The notes under the pieces are model-generated. The model was not told the origin of the DNA, did not search any database, and was given only the letters and a program-made list of their open reading frames with translations. Positions 11,628-22,951 of a stretch of 64,000 nucleotides of DNA are shown piece after piece. The stretch is from Stictocephala bisonia. Taxonomy: Eukaryota; Arthropoda; Insecta; Hemiptera; Membracidae. Positions within the stretch are counted from its first letter, which is position 1, and every line of letters starts with the position of its first letter. The stretch lies in contig JAQJVL010000127.1 in assembly GCA_035578905.1 (NCBI GenBank), forward strand, positions 434,001 through 498,000, written 5' to 3'. A program made the translations under genes and the position numbers.

Positions 11628-11965
11628 AGATATATATATAAAAAGAACCACACTTAGCAATCTTTTCTTGATTTTTTAATGTTTAAAATCGATTTCGGTC
11701 TCGAAAGACCATCATCAGTTTAACATAGAATACAAATAGGGTTATAAATATATCTTTAGAATAATTAATTTAACAGCTGACACTATAAAAATTTAAATAA
11801 AAATGTAGATGGATAAGTTGTAGATCTTGTTAAATTTTATTTAACAATTAATTATATTTAGAAATGTTAAACTGATGATGGTCTTTCGAGACCGAAATCG
11901 ATTTTAAACATTAAAAAATCAAGAAAAGATTGCTAAGTGTGGTTCTTTTTATATATATATAAATA
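11628..11965. mobile_element. Foldback (MITE-like) element with about 90-bp terminal inverted repeats
   Basis: The left arm (about 11632-11723) and the right arm (about 11865-11957) are near-perfect inverted copies: AAAGAACCACACTTAGCAAT near 11642 is matched by its complement near 11931-11950. The interior is about 140 bp of AT-rich DNA. Both arms carry the hammerhead-like motif listed separately. No open reading frame is present. Confidence 0.85.
11863..11912 (+). ncRNA. Hammerhead-ribozyme-like motif (candidate), right arm of foldback
   Basis: Layout seen: AATGTTAAA (11863-11871); CTGATGA (11872-11878); one T; helix II GGTCT/AGACC closed by TTCG (11880-11893); GAAA (11894-11897); self-complementary ATCGAT (11897-11902); then T and TTAAACATT (to 11912), which pairs with the first segment with one bulged A. 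This is the order of a hammerhead core with a minimal stem III. The extra T before helix II is not canonical, so activity is uncertain. The other arm (11697-11718 for the core) carries the same motif on the minus strand. Confidence 0.4.
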
Positions 11966-12551
11966 TTAAGCAATCAAATAGCTAAAAATGTCAAAGGATA
12001 AGATAGTTGTAATATTTTGGAAGGGATTGTCAAGGTGATATACTGTAATAATAAATGTGTGTTGTACTTTCACCAGTGTCAATAGTTATTCCAGGTCCTA
12101 GTTTCCTACACTAGCTAAGTGAGTCATTAAGTTAAAATTATTTCTCATTACTTATATAATAGTCATTTGTGATTAACAAACTTAAACACTTTACATTTTA
12201 TAGGAAGTAACACTTCACTTGGTGGAGAATGACTTTACAATACTTAGATAACTTATAAAACAATATTTATCATAGATAAACGTACTAAACAATAGTAAAG
12301 TATTTACATTACTTGTAGGTATATACAGGGTAGAAAAATATGGGAATGCTTTCACAACAACGTAATGTTTTCCATAGATAATTTGATAACTAATTTTTTA
12401 ATAACTGTGTTCCATAGTGAACAATTTTTTAATGAGAATAATTACCATTAATTCACGGAGTAAAAAAATTGTTCAAATTAGCCATTTTAAATGTGTAAGT
12501 TGGTTCACGAATTAGGGCTACTAGTTTAATAAATTGAATAATCACAATAAT

Positions 12552-12815
12552 TAAGTACCATTTTATTAATTTTTATAATAATACATGACCGGTTTCGGCT
12601 CCTAGGCCATCTTCTGAGTGTAAATATTATAACCTATAGTAAATGAACAATTATAAAAACTTTTTCATATTTGTATAATTGGTCATTAAAAACAAATATA
12701 AGAAAGTTTTTATAATTGTTCATTTATTATAGATTATATAATTTATACTCTGAAGATGGCCTAAGAGCCGAAACCGGTCATGTATTATTATAAAAATTGA
12801 ATAAAAGGGCACTTA
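12552..12815. mobile_element. Foldback element nested in the mariner-like element
   Basis: The left arm (about 12556-12680) and right arm (about 12690-12812) are inverted copies. ATACATGACCGGTTTCGGCT (12581-12600) is matched by its complement at about 12765-12784. Each arm carries the GAAGATGGCC...GCCGAAACCGGTC signature. No coding sequence. Confidence 0.85.
12745..12785 (+). ncRNA. Hammerhead-like motif (candidate), nested foldback
   Basis: CTGAAGA (12750-12756), one T, helix GGC/GCC with a six-base loop (12758-12769), GAAA (12770-12773), self-complementary ACCGGT (12773-12778), then C. ATACT before the core can pair with ATGTAT after it, with one bulge. The layout is the same as at 11863-11912 but with a weaker helix II. 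Confidence 0.35.
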
Positions 12816-13134
12816 ATTAAAGTTATTATTCAATTTATTGTTCAAATTTTTTAGTTTGAATTACCGCTAGTCTAGAATTGATAAACCTTTGGAAGTCCAG
12901 TTTGTGGCAATTAGTTTCTATTGAATTGTCCTTTCATTTGGTACCAAATTTGACCTAAGCTAAATTGAAGATTTTTCATTCAACTCCTCATGGGCCGTCC
13001 TCCTGAAATAATTAAATGTCGTTAATGGTGTCAAAAAGTGTGGTCTTTGTTATAATGATGATGTATGAGATTTAACTTTTACAAGTTGAGTCGTACAAAT
13101 GTTGAAAAGCGTTTCCATGTTTTGTTCCACCTTG

Positions 13135-13694
13135 TATTATGTAACAAATAAAACTTATTATATTTCTATAAACTATTTCTTTGCAGTATTAAATGATAAT
13201 TTTAAAACATAAATTAATAATTTGATGCTTACATCCATATACTTAAATACGATTTATTTAATCGTAATACAATTATCACATAACGCCAGTTTGGACTTGG
13301 TTGTTCAGCGTTCCAATTTACCAACTATAACAAGATAAAGGCAAACAACCCTCGGGGAACTAAGCTGGTTAGGTAAGCTACCCTTATATTTATTCACAAT
13401 TACCAAGTTATCGGCTGATTTTCCGTTAACTTAACTGCTTATTCATGAAAAATGTGCTCGGAAGCGTGAGTTTAAAAGGTATATTATATCGATTTGTGTT
13501 TTACAACAAACTGTAATAAAATAAATCTATTCAAATACGTTGTTTCTATGTTTTTAAAAACAGATAACTTTAAAATCATTTGTGTTAAACTTGAACCTTT
13601 AGTACGGGACCGCTTTACTCTATATTAAACATTTGTTTTTAGTACTATTTTTAAAATTAAATAATCGTTCCTACAAGATAGGAAATTGATTGAT
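13135..13694. other. AT-rich DNA without recognisable genes
   Basis: A slightly more complex patch at 13290-13480 has no match that I recognise and no frame of note. Confidence 0.5.
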
Positions 13695-14371
13695 TATGAA
13701 CTTAATTAGTATTAATGAAGCACTGCTTAATTTAACTCTTAGTAGGGTCAATTTAGATTCCTCAGCAGGTCCTGATAATATAAAACAACAAGATTAAAAA
13801 AAACAATATCTATCATTTTAATAGATTATTAAAATTATGAAGAATATTTGAACTAAATGAATATTAATTCATTTAGTTCAAAAAATCATTAATACATGTA
13901 TTATACCTTTGAAAATGAAAATGACTCATTTGAGGCCTATCCTCAAGTAGGGCCTACACGAGACCTAAGCTGCTATAGACCAATATCTGTCATAACAAAG
14001 ATACTAGACTATTATGTAAACTCTGAGTTAAATAAATACCTAAATAAGTTTGATATAATTAGCAAAGAGCAATTTGGTTTCATAGGAAATAAATCAACAA
14101 TCCATTTATTATAAAATGTAACAGAGGAAATAAACAGAGCTTTGAATGAGAACAAGTTTGTCATAGCAGTGACAGCATATCTTACAAAGGCATTTGACTT
14201 GGTAAATTATGATATCATGATAAGAAAACGATCTGATATAGGAATATGCGGCAGACTGAAGAGTTTTTTTTAGTAATTACTTAAAAGAAAGGAAGATTGC
14301 ACTTCTATTGGACCTTTTGTAAGTGACTGTACCAATCAAAGTAGTGGTTTGATACAAGGACTTTTGCGCCC
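13695..14371 (+). pseudogene. Decayed non-LTR retrotransposon reverse transcriptase fragment
   Basis: Broken frames carry successive RT blocks in the right order: SSAGPDNI (about 13758-13782), YRPISV (about 13974-13992), QFGF (about 14070) and LTKAFDLVNYDI (about 14178-14214). The last is motif A, with tyrosine where the catalytic aspartate is expected. NYLKERK (about 14275) and a degraded QG motif near 14356 follow. Several stops and shifts mean it is dead. The arrangement fits a Jockey/CR1-like LINE. The fragment ends where the inverted repeat of a mariner-like element begins (14372). Confidence 0.8.
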
Positions 14372-15369
14372 TTTCATAGGCCTTTAAACAATATGCTACA
14401 TCAATAAATGTTCTTTAAACTTGTGCAAGCTTTAGTTGTCCGAATATTGAAAAGCAAGGGGTGTTTGAAATCATAAAAGACCTACATTAATATAACAACA
14501 AACAAGTTTGCACGATTAACTCAAGAGAGAGCTTCCAACTCTCACAACATGCATATCTGGGCAAAAGAGAATCCAAAATCTATGAGAGAATATTCTTTCC
14601 AGCATCGCTTCAGTGTAAATGTGTTGGCAATGTGTTGGTGGGGCTGCATTTCTTTGAGGGAAACTCGATGGGAATAAAATATCTAGATTTTTTTCAGCAC
14701 AACGTTACTCAACATCTCGATGAACTTACTCAACATCAAAGAGAGGATATAATCTTTCAGCAAAACGGTGTACTCCTCATTTCACCAACGATGTTTGACA
14801 GTGGCTGACCGAAAATTACCCAGGTTGGATTGGTCTTGGAGGAACTGTTGCTTGGTCTCCTGATTTAACACCTTGGACTTATATGTTTGGGGGTGCATGA
14901 AAAGTGAATAGTAAAAGACCGATGTTCGGGATGAAAATTATTTGCTCAACCACATTATTGATTCTGCGAACAAAATGAGAAATTAACTGTCATTAAAATT
15001 CACCGAACATGCTACTAGAGAAAGAGCAAGAACCTGTATAAGGAAAAATGGAGGGCAATTTGAAAATAAAATAAAGTAAAAGTGTAATTGTTTTTATTTT
15101 TTTCAAACTCTAAGGCACTTTATTTTAAAAAAACCAAGACCTTGTGTAAGTTTTACGTAACAAATAAATAAAATGTAAATATTATTAAAACTAACTATTA
15201 CACTGTTAGTAACATTTAGAACAGTTAAAAACCTTTCTTCAGGTAAAAATTATTTATTTAAAAAAAATGATTTTAAGCACCCCTTGTTTTTTAACAATCA
15301 AACTACTAAAGATCGCACAAGTTTAAAGAAAATCTATTGGCGTAACATATTTTTTGAAGGCTTATGAAA
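14372..15369 (+). mobile_element. Mariner-type DNA transposon with about 105-bp terminal inverted repeats, inactive
   Basis: The ends 14372-14478 and 15265-15369 are inverted copies, sharing TTTCATARGCCTT at the tip and TTCTTTAAACTTGTGC inside. Between them lies the transposase remnant described separately. The left tip abuts the LINE RT fragment, so the element inserted into, or next to, that LINE. I see no TA duplication at the tips as I placed them, so exact ends may differ by a few bases. Confidence 0.7.
14500..15075 (+). pseudogene. Mariner-like DDE/D transposase remnant
   Basis: Recognisable pieces in shifting frames include HIWAKENPK (about 14552), QHRFSVNVL (about 14603), a degraded QQNGV segment where QDGAPPH-like motif II is expected (about 14759), SPDLTPW (about 14860; family SPDLTPLDF), a WG motif near 14890 and a C-terminal NGGQFENK (about 15040-15065). 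These are the landmarks of mariner-family transposases that cut and rejoin DNA at TA. The second catalytic aspartate is lost and stops are numerous, so it is non-functional. Confidence 0.75.
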
Positions 15370-15888
15370 TCGCACAGTTTTTTATGTAACCTTCTGGTAT
15401 TAGGGGTGTAAATTATTGCAATAGGCCATAGTTTTTTTACTTTGGCATTATTTATAATGTCGATAACCATTGATTTATTGTTGTTGGAAATTTAATGAAG
15501 AACATGTTAAAGCTATAATTTTTTTGAGATATGTCTAATGGTGGTCAAGAGATTGCAGTCATAGGTCTCAAAGCAAGAGTATTTTATGAAAAGTGAAAAA
15601 AAAAATATTTTAGAAGCCAATTTTGAGAGTTGGAAAACTCTGCCTCGAAACAATTCTCTATTTGGTGGTATTTAGCAGAGCATATTTCATTTGAATGAAT
15701 AAATATTAAATTTATTATTTATTAAATTGAATAAATAAATTAATATAATTAAAAAACAAGATATACTAACCCTCTGTTCTCTTGAATATTAAAGACCCAT
15801 GATATATTTACTCAAAATACATTAGACTGTGACACGTTAGACAGTAATCGATAGATATATATCAAGTATTCAGCTACTGTAGCAAGGA
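15370..15888. other. AT-rich DNA, no gene seen
   Basis: No frame or structured repeat stands out apart from short A/T runs. The LINE RT found before the mariner element does not visibly resume here. Confidence 0.5.
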
Positions 15889-15989
15889 TTGACAGCTTCA
15901 TGTAACTTGTATGTAACTCTATGCATAGTGTAACGTTCTGCCCCAACCGTATGCAAACAGTTGCATAGAATCAACATGAAGCTGTCAAT
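15889..15989. repeat. Dispersed repeat with TTGACAGCTTCATGT ends (copy 1)
   Basis: TTGACAGCTTCATGT at the left is matched by ACATGAAGCTGTCAA at the right, enclosing TATGTAACTCTATGCA-like sequence. Related copies occur at 21211-21388, 33360-33540 and 42766-42845, so this is a short inverted-repeat family. Confidence 0.65.
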
Positions 15990-16189
15990 TTATGTTGTTG
16001 TACCTGAATAATTTATATATAATATTCAATATCTTTATACATATATATATAAATATAAATTGCACTGTAGTTTAAGTTAATTCGAAATATCGTAGATTAT
16101 TCTAAAACTCCCGTCAATAGTAGCTGGACTATATAGATTTTGTGTAGATTTTTAAAATTAATTTAAATTTAATTTATAATTCTGAATTT

Positions 16190-16920
16190 TAATGGAATTT
16201 ACAAAAACATATGGAGTTATAAAAGGTGGTAAAAGTATTAGTGTATTAGGTTTGCTAAAGTATTGCTGTAGAAGAAGGACGTGAGGAAGTGCTTATAGAA
16301 ATATTAAACAAGTTATATAAAATCAATTTACCTTACAGCATGGATAAAACTATTATTATTTTTATAAAAATAGATGAAGAAGGAGTGAATACTGAACTAA
16401 ATATAGTAGTATCCGGGAAGTTTGATCAAACGAAATATGAGTTTCACACAGAAAATACAAGTAAAAAGTGTACTAGAAAAAAATTATAATATATCTACTT
16501 CGTAGATCTTTAGATAAGAAACTTATGAACATATTTATGAAATGTATTATTTTGGGTTTTATGTTATATGGGGTAAAAACTTGTATGCTTTTGAAAGAAT
16601 ACGAAAAGAGATTAGAAGCAATATACATGTGGATTTAGATAAGAATGGAGAAAATAGGAAAGGAAGATAAATGGCAGAATAAAAAAATTTTGAGGTGAGT
16701 GGATGAAAAGAGGGAAATACTGGAAACCATAAGAATAACAAAAATGAGTTGATTAATTCATGTGATATGGTAAAATAAAACTAAATGGAAGAAGAATATA
16801 TGAGCTGGTGGATAGAAGAAACATTGGAGGGAAGAATGAGACAGTGAAAAGACTTTCTCAAAACAGAGAGTTTAGTAAAAGGTTTCCTGAGGTCCGAACA
16901 CCCTTGATGATGGTGAATTT
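16190..16920 (+). pseudogene. RTE-like LINE remnant (RT C-terminal region)
   Basis: The piece near 16265-16320 (EVLIEILNKLYK) resembles the RT segment before fingers in RTE-type elements. From about 16545 the frame reads LYGVKTCMLL...RLEAIYMWI...RMEKIGKED, closely following the conserved 'LYG.E.W.L...R.EAFEMW..RRM..I' region downstream of the RTE/related RT core, then EILETIRITK. Stops in every frame and missing catalytic blocks show it is an old fragment. Clade call is tentative; LINE identity is fairly safe. Confidence 0.6.
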
Positions 16921-19591
16921 CATTTAGAGCCATGGTAAATATCACTATATTGTAGATGTTTTTAGACAGTAAAATGTTTTCTAAAAGAGATCGTAAATAT
17001 ATTTTATGCATAGAAACCTAGGTAGTAATATTTTGGCCTCTATTTGTATATAATTAATAGAACAAGTATTTGATAACTTTGGAATACAACTATTCTTGCA
17101 GTAAAAATGCAAACAAACAAACTTCTTAATGTAATATGTTAATGTTTTTGTTTATAATTCTACCAGTTTGTATAATATCAAAAATGTTATCATTTGTTCT
17201 TTTGTTTTAAAACTAAAAGAACTATTTACGTCTTGAATATTTAAGATTTGCAATGATTAAAGTCATCATAGAAGCTCGAAGAGATTACAGTAAAACCCCA
17301 GGTACTTTTATTAAAACATCATTTTTGACAATGAATTGTTATATTTTCCTAATCAAAACTTTAATAAATTGTTTCTTGATTCGTTGTATAGCATTTAGGT
17401 TAGGTTAGGGTAGGTTTGGCTATATACTATGTTAATTCAGCCTTCCTATTTAAACCTTTTTTTAATAAGAGTAATATCAGTGGTTATAAGTAACGAGTGA
17501 TAATATGACTTTAAAAAATAGTGGACATATAGTAAATATAATTTGTAATTTTATTTTCATGTAACTCAATAGTAATTAGTTTTTTATGTTAATATATAAT
17601 CAAGCACTTTTAAAAATATTATCCATGTAAAGTTAATGGTGTGTCCCACGTAACATTGTAACATGTTAACTCTGTATCCCATTGAGTAATATCTTCAAAA
17701 ATGTTCTGGAGAAATAATTATTTTGCGATATCATCCTACACAACAATCAAACGAACAAAATAACGAGGGAAACTCAGCTTTATTTTCCTTAATGATGGAT
17801 ATCTGCTTGAATATTCCTGCTTTTTACATGTTCTACTACAAGCCACACATTTTTAGTAACTATTTAATAATTAGTTTTTTAACAGGTATTAGATGATATG
17901 TATAGTACATCAATCTCAATCAAAAAATGTATTTACTTTCTTAATAATACTTATTTTAATAAGCATTTGGATACATTATTGTTTGTACGTTAAATTTTTA
18001 TCCAATTAAATTTTTTTATGTAATTTTGTTTTAATGTAATTTTGTTTTAATATAATTTTGATTTGGATATGGTATTCAACATATTATGAAACATTATTCT
18101 ATGTATTCATAATGTCATTTTTGGAAATATCGTATTAATTATACACAATTTAAAAGCTTGTTTGTATATCACTTCTGGATTTTTAGGTTGCTTCCTTTTA
18201 AATTGCATTTATTTTAATCCATATATCGAATTTTAGTCGTACTATAAACAAAGTTAATATTTACGTAAGTGTTGTGTGATTTTATTGTTTCATTCTTATT
18301 ATTTGTGTACTAATGCTTGTTTTGATGTAAAAGCATATAATTATTTCATCCATTTGTTGATGGTTTCTTTGTATTTTGGCAATTCCAATTTGAAAAGATT
18401 TTATTATTTGTTTGTATAGTTGATCTATATATAGTATCCAATGTAAGTGGGATATATTAGAAATAATAAAATTCAAGTCAATTGTCCACAGTTTATAAAT
18501 ATAATGTAATTAATTACTTATTATGAATACTTATTATGCATGATTATTAAGTTTATGATTAGTTTAAAAGACTTTTTGTAATCGAAATCTACAATATATT
18601 ATACACAATTTAAAAAAATATAAATACTGATATATTTTCATAATACATTTTTTACATTTATTTTCTTTTATACTTGTATACACATTTCCTCAATCTTTAG
18701 GCCTTTTTTATCAGTATTGACCAGGTGACGAACAAATTTATTCACATACCCGCTTACTATTTAATAATTATTTACTACTACCCACTAAATAAATCTTGTT
18801 CTGTGAATGTTGTTTGGTCAAGATATAATACAGCAAAAACCGTTATAATTTTCAAAAACTGGCTTTCATTTATCATTATAATTAATTCATTTACTCTTTT
18901 AAAGGCTATATTCTGCATTTTTCAATATAGATCTCAAGTGTTCAATACTTGTAAGAAAAGTTCAGCTCGATCTCCAAGGTCCGAGGCCAATTAAGGTTTA
19001 TAACTCTTCTTTTTGGAGCAAAGCCTGTTTTAATTTCAATATGTAGTTTTGTAAGGAAGTGTTTTAAAAAGTATGTAATGAAATGGTTTTAGTGAGACGC
19101 TAACTATTTTGTAGTCATAGTAATGTATTTAGTAGCAGGATTTTCCTTTTGCAGTTTAGAGTCATGTTTTACTACTTTCTTTCATCTTCTCTCGGTATCC
19201 ACGCGAACCACAAATCATATGCGTAAATTTCATTATAATAGTGAGAGACAAAACTGGTTTAGGGTGCTGGAGTATTTGTTCTTGAGATTATGATCTCAAA
19301 CCTGCCTAAGTTATCAAAATTGGTTATTATGCATAACATATAAGAGACATATCTTTCTATAGACTCTTCGTCTCTAATAATTAAAACAATTCTTATCACA
19401 GTACGTTGTTTTATTTTACTATCACGACTGTTAAATTTGAAAATTGAAAATGAAGTTCTATTTAGACAAGTTCTATAATGCACAATGAGATATATTATAA
19501 TATTATTGTATATTTTATTTCATATACAATATTTAATTAATTTGTCCTAAAGAAAACCTTTTAGACGTACTTTTGCTTATACTAAACACAA
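16921..19591. other. AT-rich DNA without recognisable genes
   Basis: Only short chance frames are present (up to about 89 codons). The one notable item is the TTAGG run at 17395-17414, listed separately, and a short direct TAATTTTGTTTTAATG duplication near 18020-18050. Confidence 0.55.
17395..17414 (+). repeat. Short interstitial (TTAGG)n telomere-like tract
   Basis: TTAGGTTAGGTTAGGGTAGG is about four units of the insect telomeric repeat, with one deviation. It supports an insect origin but is too short to imply a telomere. Confidence 0.6.
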
Positions 19592-19682
19592 CATTGGTGT
19601 GAATCGGTAAACCAACATCATACCAAGAAAGGTTGTGGCTGGTTGCGTTGTTTCTACAGTCCTTAAAACTGTTTATATTATC
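19592..19682. repeat. Dispersed hairpin repeat, diverged copy (left flank)
   Basis: ATTGGTGTGAATCGGYAAACC, a GGTTGCGTTGTTTC segment and CTTAAAACTGTTTATATTATC match in order the sequence at 32482-32592 (and its inverted copy at 22113-22222). A more diverged relative is at 40294-40400. Confidence 0.65.
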
Positions 19683-19924
19683 TTTCCGTACCTGTTTATT
19701 TTTATTTTTTTTTTTATTTTTTTATTTTATAAAGTAATAAATAAAAGTCCTAAACAACGTTGGGGGCTTTATATTTATCTGATTACATTATATAATATGG
19801 CAGTAGGAGCACACTCACCCACCCATTTACGTACTTTGAGTAGTTGAACTTGTGTAGATAATTTTCTTCATAACAGTGCTGCACTTTGATTTTGAAATTG
19901 GTCTCATATCAGCAAGCCACACAT

Positions 19925-20420
19925 ATATAAACAGTGATATTGACTCACTCGCAAACCACGGTACAATTGACCCACCTATACACGTACAGTGGTATTGAAT
20001 TGGTTGTAAGGGTAGGTAAGGGGATCGTCACCACAGTACTTGTATAAGTGGGTGGGTGGGTAAAACAGATTATATTTTATGGTGGGTGATCGCATCAATA
20101 TTACTCTACAATATGAGTGAGGGTGAGTGGGTGAGTACCAATGTACACGTATGGGTGGTTGAGTGGGTGGGTACCAATGTACACGTATGGGTGGGCGAGT
20201 GGGTTATTACCGAAGTACACATATGAATGGGCGAATGGGTTGGTACCAATGTACACGTATGGGTGGGCGAGTGGGTTAGTACCGATGTACACGTATGAGT
20301 GGGCGAGTGGTTTAGTACTAATGTACACGTATGGGTGGGCGAGTGGGTTGGTACCAATGTACACGTATGGTAGGGTGAGTGGGTCAATACAACTGTGCAT
20401 GTACGGATGGGTGGGCTTGT
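19925..20420. repeat. 36-bp minisatellite, diverged block with orientation change
   Basis: Forward-type units at about 19940-19995 are followed from about 20110 by roughly eight units of 36 bp in the opposite orientation (GTACACGTATGGGTGGGCGA type). About half the block therefore reads as the complement of the rest. Its right end forms the outer end of the big palindrome. Frames are open in several phases only because the unit is a multiple of three without stops. Confidence 0.85.
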
Positions 20421-21210
20421 TGATTTGAGATCACAACAAAAATTATAATTTAGCCCCGTTGTAAGGACATTATTATAATAATATATAATATTATTATAAT
20501 AATAATATAATAATAATAATAATAATTATCATTATTATAATAATAATAATAATATAACATTATTTATAATAAACTTTGTACTAAATTGTTGCAATATACG
20601 TATAAACCCTATTGGTTACAGTATTTTCTAATTTCCTAATTTTAAAAAGTTTATATGATTTGTTTTATACTTTACTTATCTTTTGATATGGGTCTACGGG
20701 TATGTGTGAACTCGTTGATTTAACGAGTGATAAACAAGTTTTATTTTTAAAAAATCTTCATAATTCAGTATCATTATAAAACCAGTAGCCAACAAACCAC
20801 TTCGTATACCAACTACTATCCTATACAATAATATTTTTAATGTATTTAAAATTTACTATAGAACTATGTATCAAGAACCACAACACTTTTATTGATTAAT
20901 AAATGTGATTGATTGATAAAATTGATTGATAAAACAATTGCCGGTTAAAAATATTAAAGTAATATATTTCTAAACATATCTAGTATCAACCATTAAATAT
21001 AAAATATTATTAGTATGTAATTAGTATTGCCTTTTTCTGTAAGCTGAATTAAAGCAATTCAGAAAGCAGGTACACAAATGAAATCAAGCCTTAGTGCAAT
21101 ATATTGATACAGCGTCTTATTCAAAGAAATAATGAACTCAATTTCCGGCCAAACAAGTCAGGTTGGAGTGTTCTATTAAAATAGGGAAGAATAGTGTAGT
21201 ATGTATTTAG

Positions 21211-21388
21211 AGAGTTACTTACATGTAAACGAAGCTGTCAAATCATGGTGCAGTGCCTGAATACTAGATAATCCATCAATTGTATACACTCGTCAAGCTG
21301 TAAAGTCAGTATAATCCATATACAGATTGGGGTATAGCGTTGCATTATTCCTGCATAGAGTTACATAAGAAACATGAAGCTGTCAAAC
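21211..21388. repeat. Dispersed TTGACAGCTTCATG-type repeat (left arm copy)
   Basis: ACGAAGCTGTCAAATCATGG near 21230 and ACATGAAGCTGTCAAACC near 21372 flank TGCATTATTCCTGCATAGAG-like sequence, as in copy 1 at 15889-15989. The mirrored copy lies at 33360-33540. Confidence 0.6.
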
Positions 21389-22112
21389 CTTCCTTCAATA
21401 CCTAAATACTATATAAATATTTTTATTACTCTTTTTTTATTTCAAGTCAAATTGGATTGTCATTCAAGTGTTAACAGGTTAGCGTAGAACGTTACAGTTC
21501 TACATATGCAGAAACTTACATAGAAATAAAGAAACTTTCAAATCATACTACAATATATTGCAGCTTAAAATATCTATCATTGTATCTTTGAAAACATGCT
21601 TTCATTTGTCTGTTTAGTTTAACATGTAAATTTTAACTTGTATATTTATATATAAGTATACAATTATTTCCACAACAAGGGACACAACTATTTTATTTTA
21701 TATTTATTATAAGCTAAACGTAAACGAGATTATGTTCACGTAAAAATATTAAACAATATTATAATGAACCAATTTATGAGAGAAATATACTTCATATGTT
21801 TGGAATTGAAATAAAAACGTGATAATACAAAGTAATTTACTATATCTTTGAAAAACCACACACAACTATGCATTACTCACTTTATTATATTATTACGTTA
21901 CGCCTAATGGCATAATTACTTTATGGATTTAATGGTTAGTAAATACTGTTAAAATAAGTGATAAAACTTGTTTAGTTACAGTAATATGACAGGAACGTTT
22001 GATAGAATTTTAAAATATTGGCTTTGATATATATTGTAGGAATAAATATTAAATTAAGAGTAATATTCTGATGAAATACCATACATGTTAACATGTATTG
22101 TGGCATATTAAG

Positions 22113-22222
22113 ATAACAAACAGTTTAAAGGCTTCCGGAAACAACGCAGGCAGTTAGTAAACCACATCCGCCAGAAACTTTGTGAAGAGGATGTGGTGGT
22201 TTGCCGATTCACACCAATGTTA
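22113..22222 (-). repeat. Dispersed hairpin repeat (left arm copy)
   Basis: It contains an 8-bp stem CCACATCC/GGATGTGG (22162-22169 with 22189-22196) and ends in CCGATTCACACCAATG. It is the complement of 32482-32592 and relates to 19592-19682 and 40294-40400. The 80-codon open frame on the mirrored copy is not conserved as protein between copies. Confidence 0.65.
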
Positions 22223-22907
22223 TCTGTTGTTTAAAATAGCAACAATATTTACTTTGCATGAAGGGGAATAATTTAGTACTTAATTACTATTTGTTTTATT
22301 GTTTTTTGTTTTTTTACCAACCTGATTTAACCAAAGGATAATTTATGGAAAGAAAAATTGTTGTCTATATACTGTGTAACCCAAGGTCAGAAATTTAAAT
22401 ACTAAAATGAGGTAAAATTAAATAATTTAAAACGACGCTTCTTCAAAATAAATAGCTTATATACCATATTTCATATTTAATATGAAATAAATGGTTATTA
22501 AAATTATTACTTGAGTGTTATAGAAATAGTTATTTGACTACAATAGCCAGATAACTTTATGATCCAGTTTAACTTGTCATTAAAGTTTTATCACTGCATC
22601 GTCTTGAGGAACACATTAATGAGTATTAAATTAGAGAATGAGTTGTAGAGAGTGTGTTTTTTAGATAAAAAATAAATTTATAGATTTGTAGTGATATTCA
22701 TTATGAAGAATAAAATTAGGAACTCTATGAAATTTATGGTGAGTTTTTAGTATGTGTTATATTTATTTTGATATAAAAATACATTAACAGTAAAATATAC
22801 GAACGTGTTTACATTTACAGAAACCATTTTCGTTTTAAAAGTAACCTAATGGGTTCTTACAGTATATGGTGCATATATCCGAAGGGTTCGTAACAGCGTG
22901 GTTCTTG

Positions 22908-22951
22908 TTTCACCCTATTATTACGGTGGATACCATAATAATAGGGTGAAA
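22908..22951. repeat. Perfect 16-bp hairpin in palindrome arm
   Basis: TTTCACCCTATTATTA (22908-22923) faces TAATAATAGGGTGAAA (22936-22951) across 12 bases that include a further GGT/ACC pairing. The same structure is at 31750-31793 in the right arm. Confidence 0.8.

Larger units (their letters stand above)
10777..12110 (+). repeat. Possible LTR following the GC-rich island
   Basis: The block starts TGTTAA after a purine-rich tract, contains an AATAAA signal near 12050 and ends ...TTCCTACA at 12110, giving TGT...ACA termini. A foldback element (11628-11965) is nested in it. No second copy is in the window, so this is a proposal from layout only. Confidence 0.25.
12326..13134. mobile_element. 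TA-flanked mariner-like non-autonomous element, about 809 bp
   Basis: The ends CAGGGTAGAAAAATATGGGA and, reading inward from the right, CAAGGTGGAACAAAACATGG form an imperfect inverted repeat of about 30 bp, and both are flanked by TA (12324-12325 and 13135-13136). TA duplication is characteristic of Tc1/mariner insertion. No transposase remnant is visible. A separate foldback element is nested inside (12552-12815). Confidence 0.6.

Noticed and set aside
17395..17414. True chromosome end suggested by TTAGG units
   Set aside because: Only about four units, flanked by ordinary AT-rich DNA on both sides.
22161..22197. Transcription terminator or regulatory hairpin in the palindrome arm
   Set aside because: There is no neighbouring gene, and the stem belongs to a dispersed repeat.
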